From NCBI RefSeq assembly GCF_003955715.1, contig NZ_CP034463.1, positions 8,928,001 through 8,992,000 of the forward strand: a DNA stretch of 64,000 bases, in the 5' to 3' direction. A program made the position numbers and the translations under genes. The notes beneath the pieces were generated by a model, which saw nothing but the letters and a program-made list of their open reading frames with translations, searched no databases and had not been told where the DNA came from. Origin of the DNA: Streptomyces aquilus. Its GTDB lineage: Bacteria; Actinomycetota; Actinomycetes; Streptomycetales; Streptomycetaceae. Below, piece by piece: positions 33,602 to 42,296 of the stretch; positions within the stretch are counted from its first letter, which is position 1; every line of letters starts with the position of its first letter.

Positions 33602-35637
33602 CGCAGGAAGGCGGCCGCGACGCCGGCGTCGACGGGGACATGCAGACCGGTGGTGTGGGTCAACTCCCCACCGGTCAGCGCGAAAACGGCGTTGGCGACG
33701 TGCTCGGGCAGCACCTCGCGCTTGAGGATGGTCCGCTGCGCGTAGAACTCGCCCAGCTTCTCCTCCTCCACGCCGTACACGGCCGCCCGCTGGGCACCCC
33801 AGCCACCGGCGAAGATCCCGGAACCGCGCACCACGCCGTCCGGGTTGACGCCGTTGACGCGGATGCCGTGCTCACCCAACTCGGCGGCCAGCAGGCGCAC
33901 CTGATGGGCCTGGTCGGCCTTGGTGGCGGAGTAGGCGATGTTGTTGGGCCCGGCGAACACGGCGTTCTTCGAGGCGATGTAGACGATGTCGCCGCCCAGT
34001 TGCTGCGCGATCATCACCCGGGCCGCCTCGCGCGAGACGAGGAAGGAGCCGCGGGCCATGATGTCGTGCTGGAGGTCCCAGTCCTTGCTCGTCGTCTCCA
34101 GCAGCGGCTTGGAGATGGAGATGCCGGCGTTGTTGACGACCAGGTCCACCCCGCCGAAGCCGAGCGCGGCAGCTTTGAAGGCCTCGGCGATCTGCTCCTC
34201 GGAGGTCACGTCGACGGTCACGGCGACGGCCTTGTCCGGCCCGCCCAGCTCCTCCGCGACCGCGGCCGCGTTGTCACCGTTGAGATCGGCGACCACGACA
34301 CACGCACCCTCGGCGACCAGCCGCCGCGCGATCGCCTTGCCGATCCCGCTGCCCGCACCCGTCACCAGCGCCACCCGGGTGGCCAGCGGCTTCGGCTTCG
34401 GCATCCGCTGAAGCTTGGCCTCCTCCAGTGCCCAGTACTCGATCCGGAACTTCTCGGACTCCTCGATCGGGGCGTACGACGACACGGCCTCCGCGCCCCG
34501 CATCACGTTGATGGCGTTGACGTAGAACTCGCCGGCCACCCGGGCGGTCTGCTTGTCCTTGCCGAAGGAGAACATGCCCACACCGGGGATCAGCACGATC
34601 GCCGGGTCCGCACCGCGCATCGCGGGGGAGTCGGGCAGGGCGTGCCGCTGGTAGTAGGCGGCGTACTCCTCGCGGTAGGCGGCGTGCAGTTCCTTCAGCC
34701 GCGCGATCGCCTCCTCCAGCGGGGCGGCCGGCGGCAGGTCGAGGACGAGCGGGGCCACCTTGGTGCGCAGGAAGTGGTCCGGGCAGGAGGTGCCCAGCGC
34801 GGCGAGCCGCGGGTGCTCGGCACGGGACAGGAACTCCAGCACCACGTCCGAGTCGTTGAAGTGCCCGACCTGGGGCCGGTCCTGCGAGGCGATGGCCCGT
34901 ACATGGGGAGCGAGCGCGGCGGCCCGCTCCCGCCGCTCCCGCTCGCCCAGCGCCTCGTACCCCTCGATCACCGGCCCGAAGGGCTCGGCCTTGCCGCGCT
35001 CCTCCAGGAACTTCTCGGCGGTACGGATGATGTGCAGCGAGTTGCGCTCGCACTCCTCGGCGGTCGCACCCCACGCCGTGATCCCGTGTCCGCCCAGGAC
35101 GACACCGATCGCCCGCGGGTTGGCCTCCTTGATCGCGGCGATGTCCAGCCCCAGCTGGAACCCGGGCCGCCGCCACGGCACCCAGGCCACGGTGTCGCCG
35201 AAACACTCCGCGGTCAGCTTCTCGCCGTCGGCGGCACAGGCGAGCGCGATCCCGGAGTCCGGGTGCAGATGATCGACATGGGCGGCGTCGACGAGCCCGT
35301 GCATGGCGGTGTCGATGGAGGGGGCGGCTCCGCCCTTGCCGTGCAGGCAGTAGTCGAACGCGGCGACCATCTCGTCCTCGCGCTCGACACCCGGGTAGAC
35401 GTCGACGAGGGCCCGCAGCCGGTCCAGCCGCAACACGGCAAGCCCCGCCTCGGTGAGCGTCCCGAGATCCCCACCGGACCCCTTGACCCACATCAGCTCC
35501 ACATCACCCCCGGTGACGGGGTCACTGTCGATACCTTTCGCCGACGCGTTGCCACCGGCGTAGTTGGTGTTGCGGGGGTCGGAGCCCAGGCGATGGGAGC
35601 GGGCCAGCAGGGCGGCGGCTTCGTGATGGGTAGCCAT
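33598..35637 (-). CDS. rhaEW: bifunctional L-rhamnulose-1-phosphate aldolase / L-lactaldehyde dehydrogenase
   Basis: This fusion of 679 aa has a class II aldolase domain (residues about 1-400; metal-binding HLHPDSG and GGHGITAW) and a short-chain dehydrogenase domain (about 415-679; VTGAGSGIGKA near 424, NNAGIS, and YSATKADQ with the catalytic Tyr/Lys). It splits L-rhamnulose-1-phosphate into DHAP and L-lactaldehyde and oxidises the aldehyde to L-lactate. The fusion replaces the separate RhaD and AldA of enterobacteria, and explains the lactate-oxidation genes downstream. Confidence 0.93.
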   Translation of the reverse strand: MATHHEAAALLARSHRLGSDPRNTNYAGGNASAKGIDSDPVTGGDVELMWVKGSGGDLGTLTEAGLAVLRLDRLRALVDVYPGVEREDEMVAAFDYCLHGKGGAAPSIDTAMHGLVDAAHVDHLHPDSGIALACAADGEKLTAECFGDTVAWVPWRRPGFQLGLDIAAIKEANPRAIGVVLGGHGITAWGATAEECERNSLHIIRTAEKFLEERGKAEPFGPVIEGYEALGERERRERAAALAPHVRAIASQDRPQVGHFNDSDVVLEFLSRAEHPRLAALGTSCPDHFLRTKVAPLVLDLPPAAPLEEAIARLKELHAAYREEYAAYYQRHALPDSPAMRGADPAIVLIPGVGMFSFGKDKQTARVAGEFYVNAINVMRGAEAVSSYAPIEESEKFRIEYWALEEAKLQRMPKPKPLATRVALVTGAGSGIGKAIARRLVAEGACVVVADLNGDNAAAVAEELGGPDKAVAVTVDVTSEEQIAEAFKAAALGFGGVDLVVNNAGISISKPLLETTSKDWDLQHDIMARGSFLVSREAARVMIAQQLGGDIVYIASKNAVFAGPNNIAYSATKADQAHQVRLLAAELGEHGIRVNGVNPDGVVRGSGIFAGGWGAQRAAVYGVEEEKLGEFYAQRTILKREVLPEHVANAVFALTGGELTHTTGLHVPVDAGVAAAFLR

Positions 35638-35676
35638 GACTTTCAGTTCCTATCTGGAGAAGAGTGGGGAGGTTTC

Positions 35677-35709
35677 CCTAGGGGCGCGGGGAACTGCGCG
35701 ACCAGCCAC
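35677..35709. repeat. dispersed Streptomyces intergenic repeat, copy 1
   Basis: The 33-bp stretch opens CCTAGGGGCGCGGGGAACTG and continues to GACCAGCCAC. The same core occurs in the opposite direction at 40760-40810. I recognise this as a repeat scattered through many Streptomyces genomes. It sits in the 114-bp gap between rhaI and rhaEW. Confidence 0.7.
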
Positions 35710-35751
35710 ATCCGGCCCGCCCCCCGCGTCAGACAGCAACCAGGCAGACGC

Positions 35752-36912
35752 TTACGCCCCCCACCCGGCCTGCTGCCCCCCAACCCGCTCGGCCACGATC
35801 TTCTCGGCCCACCCGGACCGCTTGTACGCGGCGATGGGGTTCGCGTCGAGTCCCATCTCCTCGCGCACCTCCGCAAGCAACGGCCGCACATCCGTGTTGT
35901 ACGCGTCCATGATCACGGCGTTGGCCTCAAGGACATCCCCGGAAGCCTGCGCCGCGCTCAACGCATCCCGGTCGACCAGCAGCGCCTTCGCCGTGGCCTC
36001 CTGCACGTTCATCACCGACCGGATGATCGCCGGGATCTTCGCCTCGATGTTGTGGCACTGGTCGAGCATGAACGCGACCTCGGGCGTGAACCCACCCCCG
36101 CGCACCACCTCGTACATGATCCGGAACAGCTGGAACGGATCGGCGGCCCCGACCATGAGGTCGTCGTCGGCGTAGAACCGGGAGTTGAAGTCGAACCCGC
36201 CGAGCTTCCCCTCCCGCAGCAGCGTCGCGACGATGAACTCGATGTTGGTCCCCGGCGCGTGGTGGCCCGTGTCGACCACGACCTGCGCCTTCTCGCCGAG
36301 CTTGAGGCAGTGGGCGTACGCGGTGCCCCAGTCCGGCACGTCCGTCGAGTAGAAGGCCGGCTCGAAGAACTTGTACTCCAGCAGCATCCGCTGCCCGTCA
36401 CCCAGCCGCTCGTACACCTCGGCGAGGCCCTCGGCGAGCCGGTCCTGGCGGGCCCGGATGTCGTCCTGCCCGGGATAGTTCGTGCCGTCCGCGAACCACA
36501 GCTTCAGGTCCCTCGACCCGGTCGCGTCCATGATGTCGACGCATTCCAACAAATGATCGACGGCCTTACGGCGCACCGCCGCATCCGGATGGCAGATGCT
36601 GCCCAGCTTGTAGTCGTCGTCCTGGAAGGTGTTGGAGTTGATCGCGCCGAGCTTCACCCCGCGCTCCTGCGCGTGCTTCGCCAACGCCGCATAGTCCTCC
36701 ACCTTGTCCCACGGGATGTGCAGCGCCACGGTCGGCGCGACCCCGGTGAACGCGTGCACCTGTGCGGCGTCGTCGAGCTTCTCCCAGGGATCGCGCGGGA
36801 CGCCCTGTTGCGCGAACACCTTGAAGCGCGTTCCCGAGTTCCCGTACGCCCACGACGGCGTCTCGACTGCCTGTGTCTTGAGCGCGGCCTTCACCGCGGC
36901 GAGCTCGGTCAC
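35752..36912 (-). CDS. rhaI: L-rhamnose isomerase (RhaI type)
   Basis: This TIM-barrel, metal-dependent enzyme (386 aa) converts L-rhamnose to L-rhamnulose. It resembles the Pseudomonas stutzeri-like RhaI group rather than E. coli Rha[63 protein letters not shown] and [12 protein letters not shown] supply the metal and substrate residues. It is the first gene of the minus-strand operon and has a strong promoter and operator just upstream. Confidence 0.94.
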   Translation of the reverse strand: MTELAAVKAALKTQAVETPSWAYGNSGTRFKVFAQQGVPRDPWEKLDDAAQVHAFTGVAPTVALHIPWDKVEDYAALAKHAQERGVKLGAINSNTFQDDDYKLGSICHPDAAVRRKAVDHLLECVDIMDATGSRDLKLWFADGTNYPGQDDIRARQDRLAEGLAEVYERLGDGQRMLLEYKFFEPAFYSTDVPDWGTAYAHCLKLGEKAQVVVDTGHHAPGTNIEFIVATLLREGKLGGFDFNSRFYADDDLMVGAADPFQLFRIMYEVVRGGGFTPEVAFMLDQCHNIEAKIPAIIRSVMNVQEATAKALLVDRDALSAAQASGDVLEANAVIMDAYNTDVRPLLAEVREEMGLDANPIAAYKRSGWAEKIVAERVGGQQAGWGA

Positions 36913-36963
36913 TTGAGGGCTCCTGTGACGTCGGGTCCGAAGGGTTTCCGAACAGGTTCACTG

Positions 36964-36975
36964 TGAAACGATTCA
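36964..36975. promoter_or_regulatory. rhaI operator, TGAAACGATTCA
   Basis: TGAA-ACGA-TTCA differs at one position from the symmetric TGAAACGTTTCA. It starts about 8 bases downstream of the -10 element of the rhaI promoter on the minus strand, the place for a blocking repressor. It is one of three similar sites in the rhamnose island. Confidence 0.68.
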
Positions 36976-36982
36976 AGACGGG

Positions 36983-37011
36983 AAAGTATGAGCCGCCTGG
37001 TGAGGTGTCAA
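36983..37011 (-). promoter_or_regulatory. rhaI promoter, TTGACA-N17-TACTTT
   Basis: On the minus strand, TTGACA (37011-37006) and TACTTT (36988-36983) are 17 bases apart, a near-ideal SigA/HrdB-type promoter. Transcription would start near 36975, on top of the operator, and run through rhaI, rhaEW, rhaB and probably lutABC. Confidence 0.65.
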
Positions 37012-37060
37012 CCCCTGCGACCAAGGCTGTTGCCCGTGACCCGGCTGTGACCTATGAGTC

Positions 37061-37075
37061 TCGAAATTTTTTCGA
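37061..37075. promoter_or_regulatory. 15-bp AT-rich palindrome between the divergent rha promoters
   Basis: TCGAAA-TTT-TTTCGA has perfect 6-bp arms and a 3-nt centre. It lies upstream of both rha promoters, 50 bp from each -35 at most, where an activator or a second repressor could act. It does not match the TGAA-N4-TTCA sites. Confidence 0.45.
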
Positions 37076-37085
37076 CACGAACCCA

Positions 37086-37115
37086 TTGACGTGACATGGG
37101 CGCCGTGCCTAACGT
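37086..37115 (+). promoter_or_regulatory. rha transporter promoter, TTGACG-N18-TAACGT
   Basis: TTGACG (37086-37091) and TAACGT (37110-37115) are 18 bp apart on the plus strand. The start point would be near 37122, directly before the operator at 37130-37141. Confidence 0.58.
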
Positions 37116-37129
37116 CCCGGCAACCAAGT

Positions 37130-37141
37130 TGAAACCTTTCA
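37130..37141. promoter_or_regulatory. rha transporter operator, TGAAACCTTTCA
   Basis: TGAA-ACCT-TTCA differs at one position from symmetric TGAAACGTTTCA. It lies just downstream of the transporter promoter, mirroring the arrangement at rhaI. Confidence 0.68.
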
Positions 37142-37185
37142 CGACGCCGTGAGGGCAGTCCCCGGGCGTTGTCGAGGAGTCCCTC

Positions 37186-38703
37186 ATGACCCACCCGTCC
37201 GACGCGGGACCGGCCCCGGTGCTGGCGCTCAAGGCCATCTCGAAGTCCTTCGGAGCCGTACGCGCCCTGCGGGACGTCTCCCTGGAGCTGTTTCCCGGTG
37301 AGGTCCACGCCCTCGCCGGCGAGAACGGCGCGGGCAAGTCGACTCTCATCAAGACCCTTGCGGGGGTGCACCGACCGGACGCCGGTCAGGTACTCCTCGA
37401 CGGCGAGCCCGTCGTCTTCCACGGCCCCGGTGACGCCCGCGACGCCGGTATCGCCGTGATCTACCAGGAGCCCACGCTCTTCCCCGACCTCTCGATCGCC
37501 GAGAACATCTTCATGGGGCGTCAGCCCCGGAAGGCCCTCGGCCGGATCGACCACAAGGCCACCCACGCGGCCACCGCCGCCCTGATGCGGCGCCTCGGCG
37601 TCGAGCTCGACCCCGACCGCCCCGCGCGCGGCCTGTCCATCGCGGACCAGCAGATCGTCGAGATCGCCAAGGCGCTCTCCTTCGAGGCCCGCGTCCTGAT
37701 CATGGACGAGCCGACCGCCGCCCTCACCGGCAGCGAGGTCGCCCGCCTCTTCGGCGTCGTGCGCACCCTGCGCGAACAGGGCGCGGCCGTCCTGTTCATC
37801 TCCCACCGCCTGGAGGAGATCTTCCAGATCTGCCGGCGGGTCACCACCCTCCGCGACGGCGCCTGGATCTCCAGCGAGCCCATCGACGGCATGACCGAGG
37901 ACGACCTCGTGCGCCGCATGGTCGGCCGCGACCTCGATGAGCTCTACCCCAAGCAGGAGGTACGCCCCGGCGAGGTCGCCCTGACGGTGAACCGCCTGAC
38001 CCGGGAGGGTGTCTTCACCGACGTCTCCTTCCAGGTGCGGCGCGGAGAGATCGTCGGACTGGCCGGGCTCGTCGGGGCGGGCCGCACCGAGGTCGCCCGG
38101 GCGGTGTTCGGTATCGACCGCTGGGACGCGGGCGACGTCTCCGTGGACGGCAAGCCACTGACCAACGGCGCCCCCTCCACCGCCATGGCCGCGGGCCTCG
38201 CCCTCGTCCCCGAGGACCGGCGCGCCCAGGGCCTGGTGATGGACATGTCCATCGAGCGCAACATCGGCCTCACCGGACTTCGTACGACCGTGAAGGCCGG
38301 CCTGATGGACCGCGGCGCCGAACGCAGCCGGTCCCTCGACTGGGCCGTCAAGCTCCAGGTCAAGTACGCCCGTATCGCCGACACGGTCAACACCCTGTCC
38401 GGCGGCAACCAGCAGAAGGTCGTCCTCGCCAAGTGGCTGGCCACCGGCCCCAAGGTGCTGATCGTCGACGAGCCCACCCGCGGCATCGACGTCGGCACCA
38501 AGGCCGAGGTGCACCGGCTGCTCAGCGAACTCGCCGCCGACGGCGTCGCCGTACTGATGATCTCCTCCGACCTGCCCGAGATCCTCGGCATGGCCGACCG
38601 CGTGCTCGTCATGCACGAGGGCCGGCTCACCGCCGAGATCCCGCGCTCCGAAGCCACCGAGGAAACCGTGATGGCCGCAGCCACCGGGAGGACCGCCGCA
38701 TGA
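37186..38703 (+). CDS. rhaT: rhamnose ABC transporter ATP-binding protein
   Basis: This 505-residue protein has two ABC units. Unit 1 has [21 protein letters not shown], a degenerate signature [15 protein letters not shown] and [10 protein letters not shown]. Unit 2 has a weak Walker A ([11 protein letters not shown]) and [17 protein letters not shown] with [13 protein letters not shown]. This is the RbsA/RhaT-type double ATPase of CUT2 sugar importers. It is the first gene of the import operon, divergent from rhaI. Confidence 0.94.
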   Translation: MTHPSDAGPAPVLALKAISKSFGAVRALRDVSLELFPGEVHALAGENGAGKSTLIKTLAGVHRPDAGQVLLDGEPVVFHGPGDARDAGIAVIYQEPTLFPDLSIAENIFMGRQPRKALGRIDHKATHAATAALMRRLGVELDPDRPARGLSIADQQIVEIAKALSFEARVLIMDEPTAALTGSEVARLFGVVRTLREQGAAVLFISHRLEEIFQICRRVTTLRDGAWISSEPIDGMTEDDLVRRMVGRDLDELYPKQEVRPGEVALTVNRLTREGVFTDVSFQVRRGEIVGLAGLVGAGRTEVARAVFGIDRWDAGDVSVDGKPLTNGAPSTAMAAGLALVPEDRRAQGLVMDMSIERNIGLTGLRTTVKAGLMDRGAERSRSLDWAVKLQVKYARIADTVNTLSGGNQQKVVLAKWLATGPKVLIVDEPTRGIDVGTKAEVHRLLSELAADGVAVLMISSDLPEILGMADRVLVMHEGRLTAEIPRSEATEETVMAAATGRTAA

Positions 38704-38747
38704 GGCCCACCACGACGTCCCCTGTCCTGCGGAGGGCCGCCGCATGA
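38700..38747 (+). CDS. 15-codon mini-ORF bridging rhaT and rhaP
   Basis: [15 protein letters not shown] begins at an ATGA shared with the rhaT stop and ends at a TGA shared with the rhaP start. GGGAGG-N8-ATGAGG at its start closely mirrors the GGAGG-N8-ATGACGG of rhaP. It is probably a partial duplication of the rhaP start region that still couples translation. Whether the peptide is made is unknown. Confidence 0.35.
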   Translation: MRPTTTSPVLRRAAA

Positions 38748-39784
38748 CGGTCACCACCCCCGACAAGGCGCCCGTCGCCGAGGTGCCCAGGTCCAGCGGC
38801 ACCCGGCTCGTCGACCGCGTCTTCAAGATGCGCGAACTCGCCATCCTGGTCGTCTTCCTGGTGATGATCGTCATCACCCAGGCCGGCAACAGCGAGTTCC
38901 TGTCCGAACAGGGCATCAAGGACCTGCTGCTCAACGCGACGATCCTGGTGCTGGTCGCCACCGGGCAGTCCCTGGTCGTGATCACGCGGAACGTCGACCT
39001 GTCGGTCGGCTCGACCCTCGGCATCAGCGCCTTCGCCGCCGGCGACTACCTCCAGGGCGGCGGGAACCCGGTCGTGGCGATCGCCCTCGCCGTCCTCATG
39101 GGCATCGGGTTCGGCCTGCTGAACGGCCTCCTGGTCAGCCTCGGCCAGGTGCCCGCCCTCGTCGTCACCCTCGGCACGCTCTACATCATCCGCGGCATCG
39201 ACTCGATCTGGGTCGGCTCCCGGCAGATCACCGCGGCGGGCCTCCCGGACGGCTTCATCGACTTCGGCTCCGGCGGCATCTCCGCCGTGCCCTACCTCGC
39301 ACTGATCGCGCTGGTGGTCCTGGTGGTCACCGCGTACTACCTCAAGCACTTCGGCAGCGGCCGCGAGCTCTACGCCCTCGGCTCCAACCCCGAGGCCGCC
39401 CGCCTCGCCGGCATCCCGGTCCGCAAGCGCATCCTCGCCGCCTACACCTTCTGCGGGGCCCTGGCCGGTCTCGCCGGCGCGATGTACCTGGCCCGGTTCG
39501 GCAACGTCGACTCCGGCACCGGCACCGGCTACGAGATGACCGTCGTCAGCGCGGTCGTGGTCGGCGGCGTCGTCTTCACCGGCGGCTCCGGCAGCGTCTA
39601 CGGAGCGGCCCTCGGCGCCATGCTGCTGACCTCCATCAACAGCATGCTGCCCGCGCTCGGCGTCAGCTCCGTGTGGGTGCTCGCCATCAACGGCATCCTG
39701 CTCATCCTCGCCATCGCGGTCGACCGGATCGTCGCGCTGCGCGTGGCCTCGGCCCTGAAGAAGAGGAACGCCCGCCATGCCTGA
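38744..39784 (+). CDS. rhaP: rhamnose ABC transporter permease, subunit 1
   Basis: A 346-residue CUT2 permease with about ten membrane spans. After a 30-residue cytoplasmic N-terminus, spans can be drawn from LAILVVFLVMIVITQ onward. The motifs TRNVDLSVGSTLGIS, ALVVTLGTLYIIRGI, ALGSNPEAARLAGI and VVVGGVVFTGGSGS are diagnostic of RbsC-type permeases. Its end overlaps rhaQ by 8 bases. Confidence 0.93.
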   Translation: MTVTTPDKAPVAEVPRSSGTRLVDRVFKMRELAILVVFLVMIVITQAGNSEFLSEQGIKDLLLNATILVLVATGQSLVVITRNVDLSVGSTLGISAFAAGDYLQGGGNPVVAIALAVLMGIGFGLLNGLLVSLGQVPALVVTLGTLYIIRGIDSIWVGSRQITAAGLPDGFIDFGSGGISAVPYLALIALVVLVVTAYYLKHFGSGRELYALGSNPEAARLAGIPVRKRILAAYTFCGALAGLAGAMYLARFGNVDSGTGTGYEMTVVSAVVVGGVVFTGGSGSVYGAALGAMLLTSINSMLPALGVSSVWVLAINGILLILAIAVDRIVALRVASALKKRNARHA

Positions 39785-40751
39785 GTCTCTGACGCGAGCC
39801 GTCCGCTGGGACACGGTCGTCGGTGCCGTTCTGATCGTCGTGCTCCTGCTGTCCTTCGGAACGGTCGACGGTTTCGGGAACGCTCTCAACCTGTCGTTCC
39901 TGATCGGCAACACCCTTCCGATCGCCCTGGTCGCCCTCCCGATGACCCTTCTGGTCGTCTCGGGCGAGATCGATCTCTCCGTCGCCTCCACCGCCGGACT
40001 CTCCGGCGCCGTCATGGGCTACCTGTGGAACCAGGGCATGACGATCGAGACGATCATCCCGATCTGCCTGCTGCTCGGCGTGGTCTGCGGCCTCGTCAAC
40101 GGCCTGCTCGTCACCCGGCTCGGGCTGCCCTCCCTCGCCGTCACCATCGGCACCCTCGCCGCCTACCGGGGCATCGCGCAGATCGTGCTCGGCTCCGACT
40201 CGGTGACCGACTTCCCCACCCAGTACCTGGACTTCGCGGCCGGCCGGATCGGCGACACGTTCGTCCCGCGGGCCTTCGTGCCCTTCCTCGTGCTGCTCGT
40301 GATCGCCGTGATCGTTCTGCACGCCACGGCGTTCGGGCGGGCCACGTTCGCGATCGGCGCGAGCGAGGAGGCCGCGCGGTTCGCCGGCATCCGTGTCAAG
40401 CGGCAGAAGCTCATCCTGTTCACGGTGACGGGCCTGATGGCCTCGCTCACCGGCGTCTTCTGGGCGCTGCACTACGCGTCCGCTCGGTATGACAACGCGA
40501 CCGGGCTTGAACTGTCCGTCATCGCGGCAGTGTTGCTCGGTGGCATCGACTTCGACGGGGGCAAGGGGACGCTCGGCGGGGCCATTGCCGGGGTGTTCCT
40601 GCTGGGGGCTTTGCAGAACGTGATGAGCCTCCAGGACGTCTCGGCGCAGTCGCAGATCGTCGTCACGGGTGTGTTGCTGGTGCTGTCCGTGCTTGGGCCG
40701 CGAGTTGCCAAGCAGATCGCAGTGGCCAGGGCACGAAGGCTCACGTCGTAG
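39777..40751 (+). CDS. rhaQ: rhamnose ABC transporter permease, subunit 2
   Basis: The second CUT2 permease has 324 aa, with VVSGEIDLSVASTAGLSGA, LPSLAVTIGTLAAYRGI, AIGASEEAARFAGI and AAVLLGGIDFDGGKGTLGG. Paired distinct permeases (RhaP and RhaQ) are typical of rhamnose importers, as against ribose importers with one. The 96-bp gap to rhaS holds a dispersed repeat. Confidence 0.93.
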   Translation: MPESLTRAVRWDTVVGAVLIVVLLLSFGTVDGFGNALNLSFLIGNTLPIALVALPMTLLVVSGEIDLSVASTAGLSGAVMGYLWNQGMTIETIIPICLLLGVVCGLVNGLLVTRLGLPSLAVTIGTLAAYRGIAQIVLGSDSVTDFPTQYLDFAAGRIGDTFVPRAFVPFLVLLVIAVIVLHATAFGRATFAIGASEEAARFAGIRVKRQKLILFTVTGLMASLTGVFWALHYASARYDNATGLELSVIAAVLLGGIDFDGGKGTLGGAIAGVFLLGALQNVMSLQDVSAQSQIVVTGVLLVLSVLGPRVAKQIAVARARRLTS

Positions 40752-40759
40752 GCCGTCTT

Positions 40760-40810
40760 GAGACTGCGGGCTCGTTGTGGTTGCTCGCGTAGTTCCCCGC
40801 GCCCCTTAGG
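40760..40810. repeat. dispersed Streptomyces intergenic repeat, copy 2 (reverse)
   Basis: The stretch from GAGACTGCGGG through GTAGTTCCCCGCGCCCCTTAGG is the reverse complement of the element at 35677-35709, and is longer at one end. It lies between rhaQ and rhaS and could form a stem or processing site that sets extra rhaS expression (inference). Confidence 0.68.
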
Positions 40811-40847
40811 TATCTCCACTCACCCTTCTTCCAAAGGAACCCTCGCC

Positions 40848-41927
40848 ATGCGCAAGTCATCCCTCCGCCGTGCCTGCGCGGCCCTCGCCGCCGGAACCTC
40901 GCTCGCCCTGGCGCTCACCGCCTGTGGCGGCACCACCAAGAAGGACGTGGAGAACGAGGGCGCCTCCGCGGCCACCACCGCCAAGGCCGACCCGAACGCG
41001 GCCACCAAGAAGGGCCTGACCGTCGGCTTCCTGCCCAAGCAGGTCAACAACCCCTACTTCACCTCCGCCGACAAGGGCGGCGAGGCGGCCCTGAAGGAGC
41101 TCGGCTCCAGCTACAAGGAGGTCGGCCCCTCCAGCGCCACCGACACCGCGGGCCAGGTCTCCTACGTCAACACCCTCACCCAGCAGCAGGTCGACGCGAT
41201 GGCCGTGTCCGCGCAGGACCCGGGCGCCCTGTGCACCGCGCTGAAGCAGGCCATGAAGAACGACATCAAGGTCGTCACCTACGACTCCGACACCAAGCCG
41301 GAGTGCCGCAACGCCTTCGTCTCGCAGGCCTCCGCCGAGGACCTCGGCCGCACCGAGGTGCAGCTGCTCGCCGAGCAGATCGGCTACAAGGGCGAGATCG
41401 CGATCCTGTCGGCCGCGCAGACCGCGACGAACCAGAACGTCTGGATCGACTTCATGAAGGAGGAGCTGAAGGACCCGAAGTACAAGGACATCAAGCTCGT
41501 CAAGGTCGCCTACGGCGACGACGACGCCCAGAAGTCCTTCCAGCAGACCCAGGGCCTGCTCCAGGAGTACCCGAACCTGAAGGGGATCATCTCCCCGACC
41601 ACCGTCGGCATCAAGGCCGCCGCCCAGTACCTGTCGGGCTCCAAGTACAAGGGCAAGGTCAAGCTGACCGGCCTCGGTACCCCCAACGACATGCGCAAGT
41701 ACGTCAAGAACGGCACCGTCGAGGGCTTCGAGCTGTGGGACCCGGCGAAGCTCGGCGACCTCGCCGCCCGCACCGCCGTCGCCCTGGCGTCCGGTCAGAT
41801 CACCGGCAAGGAGGGCGAGACCTTCAAGGCCGGCGACACCACGTACACCATCGGCAAGGACGGCGTGATCAACCTCGGCAAGCCGACCGTGTTCGACGCC
41901 AAGAACATCGACCAGTTCAACTTCTAG
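40848..41927 (+). CDS. rhaS: rhamnose-binding lipoprotein
   Basis: A substrate-binding protein of 359 aa, with a lipoprotein signal ending LALALTACGG (Cys27). The mature part follows the type I sugar-binding fold (TVGFLPKQVNNPYFTSADKGGEAALKELG, then VVTYDSDTKPECRNAFVSQ and LKGIISPTTVGIKAAAQYL). It captures L-rhamnose for RhaTPQ. AAAGGAA is well placed before the ATG at 40848. Unusually rich in lysine for the region, as expected for an abundant secreted binding protein. Confidence 0.92.
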   Translation: MRKSSLRRACAALAAGTSLALALTACGGTTKKDVENEGASAATTAKADPNAATKKGLTVGFLPKQVNNPYFTSADKGGEAALKELGSSYKEVGPSSATDTAGQVSYVNTLTQQQVDAMAVSAQDPGALCTALKQAMKNDIKVVTYDSDTKPECRNAFVSQASAEDLGRTEVQLLAEQIGYKGEIAILSAAQTATNQNVWIDFMKEELKDPKYKDIKLVKVAYGDDDAQKSFQQTQGLLQEYPNLKGIISPTTVGIKAAAQYLSGSKYKGKVKLTGLGTPNDMRKYVKNGTVEGFELWDPAKLGDLAARTAVALASGQITGKEGETFKAGDTTYTIGKDGVINLGKPTVFDAKNIDQFNF

Positions 41928-41944
41928 GCCCTGGAGGGTCGTTG

Positions 41945-42265
41945 ATGCAGCGCGTGTGCTTCCTTCTGAAGGTCCGTGCGGACCGCCTGGACGAGTACCG
42001 CGAGCGGCACGCCGCCGTGTGGCCGGAGATGCTGGACGCGCTCTCGGCCACCGGCTGGCACAACTACTCGCTCTTCCTCAGAGAGGACGGCCTGCTGGTC
42101 GGCTATCTGGAGACCGAGGACTTCGCCGCCGCCCAGGCCGGCATGGAGGCCACCGAGGTCAACGCCCGCTGGCAGCGGGAGATGGCGCCGTTCTTCGAGT
42201 CGCTGGACGGCGCCCGCCCCGACGAGGCCATGAAACCGCTCACCGAAGTGTTCCACCTCGCCTGA
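41945..42265 (+). CDS. rhaM: L-rhamnose mutarotase
   Basis: This small ferredoxin-like-fold protein (106 aa) interconverts alpha- and beta-L-rhamnose. Characteristic are CFLLKVRADRLDEYRERHAAVWPEML (active-site His), GWHNYSLFLREDGLLVGYLE and NARWQREMAPFFE. GGAGG sits 7 bases before the ATG. It lies between the binding protein gene and the propeller gene. Confidence 0.95.
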   Translation: MQRVCFLLKVRADRLDEYRERHAAVWPEMLDALSATGWHNYSLFLREDGLLVGYLETEDFAAAQAGMEATEVNARWQREMAPFFESLDGARPDEAMKPLTEVFHLA

Positions 42266-42296
42266 CTTCCCCCTCAGGATCATCTGGAGCCGCGCC

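Noticed and set aside
33640..36966. A 1108-codon open frame on the plus strand
   Set aside because: It runs opposite rhaEW and rhaI, has no domain, and is only the GC-rich antisense shadow of those genes.
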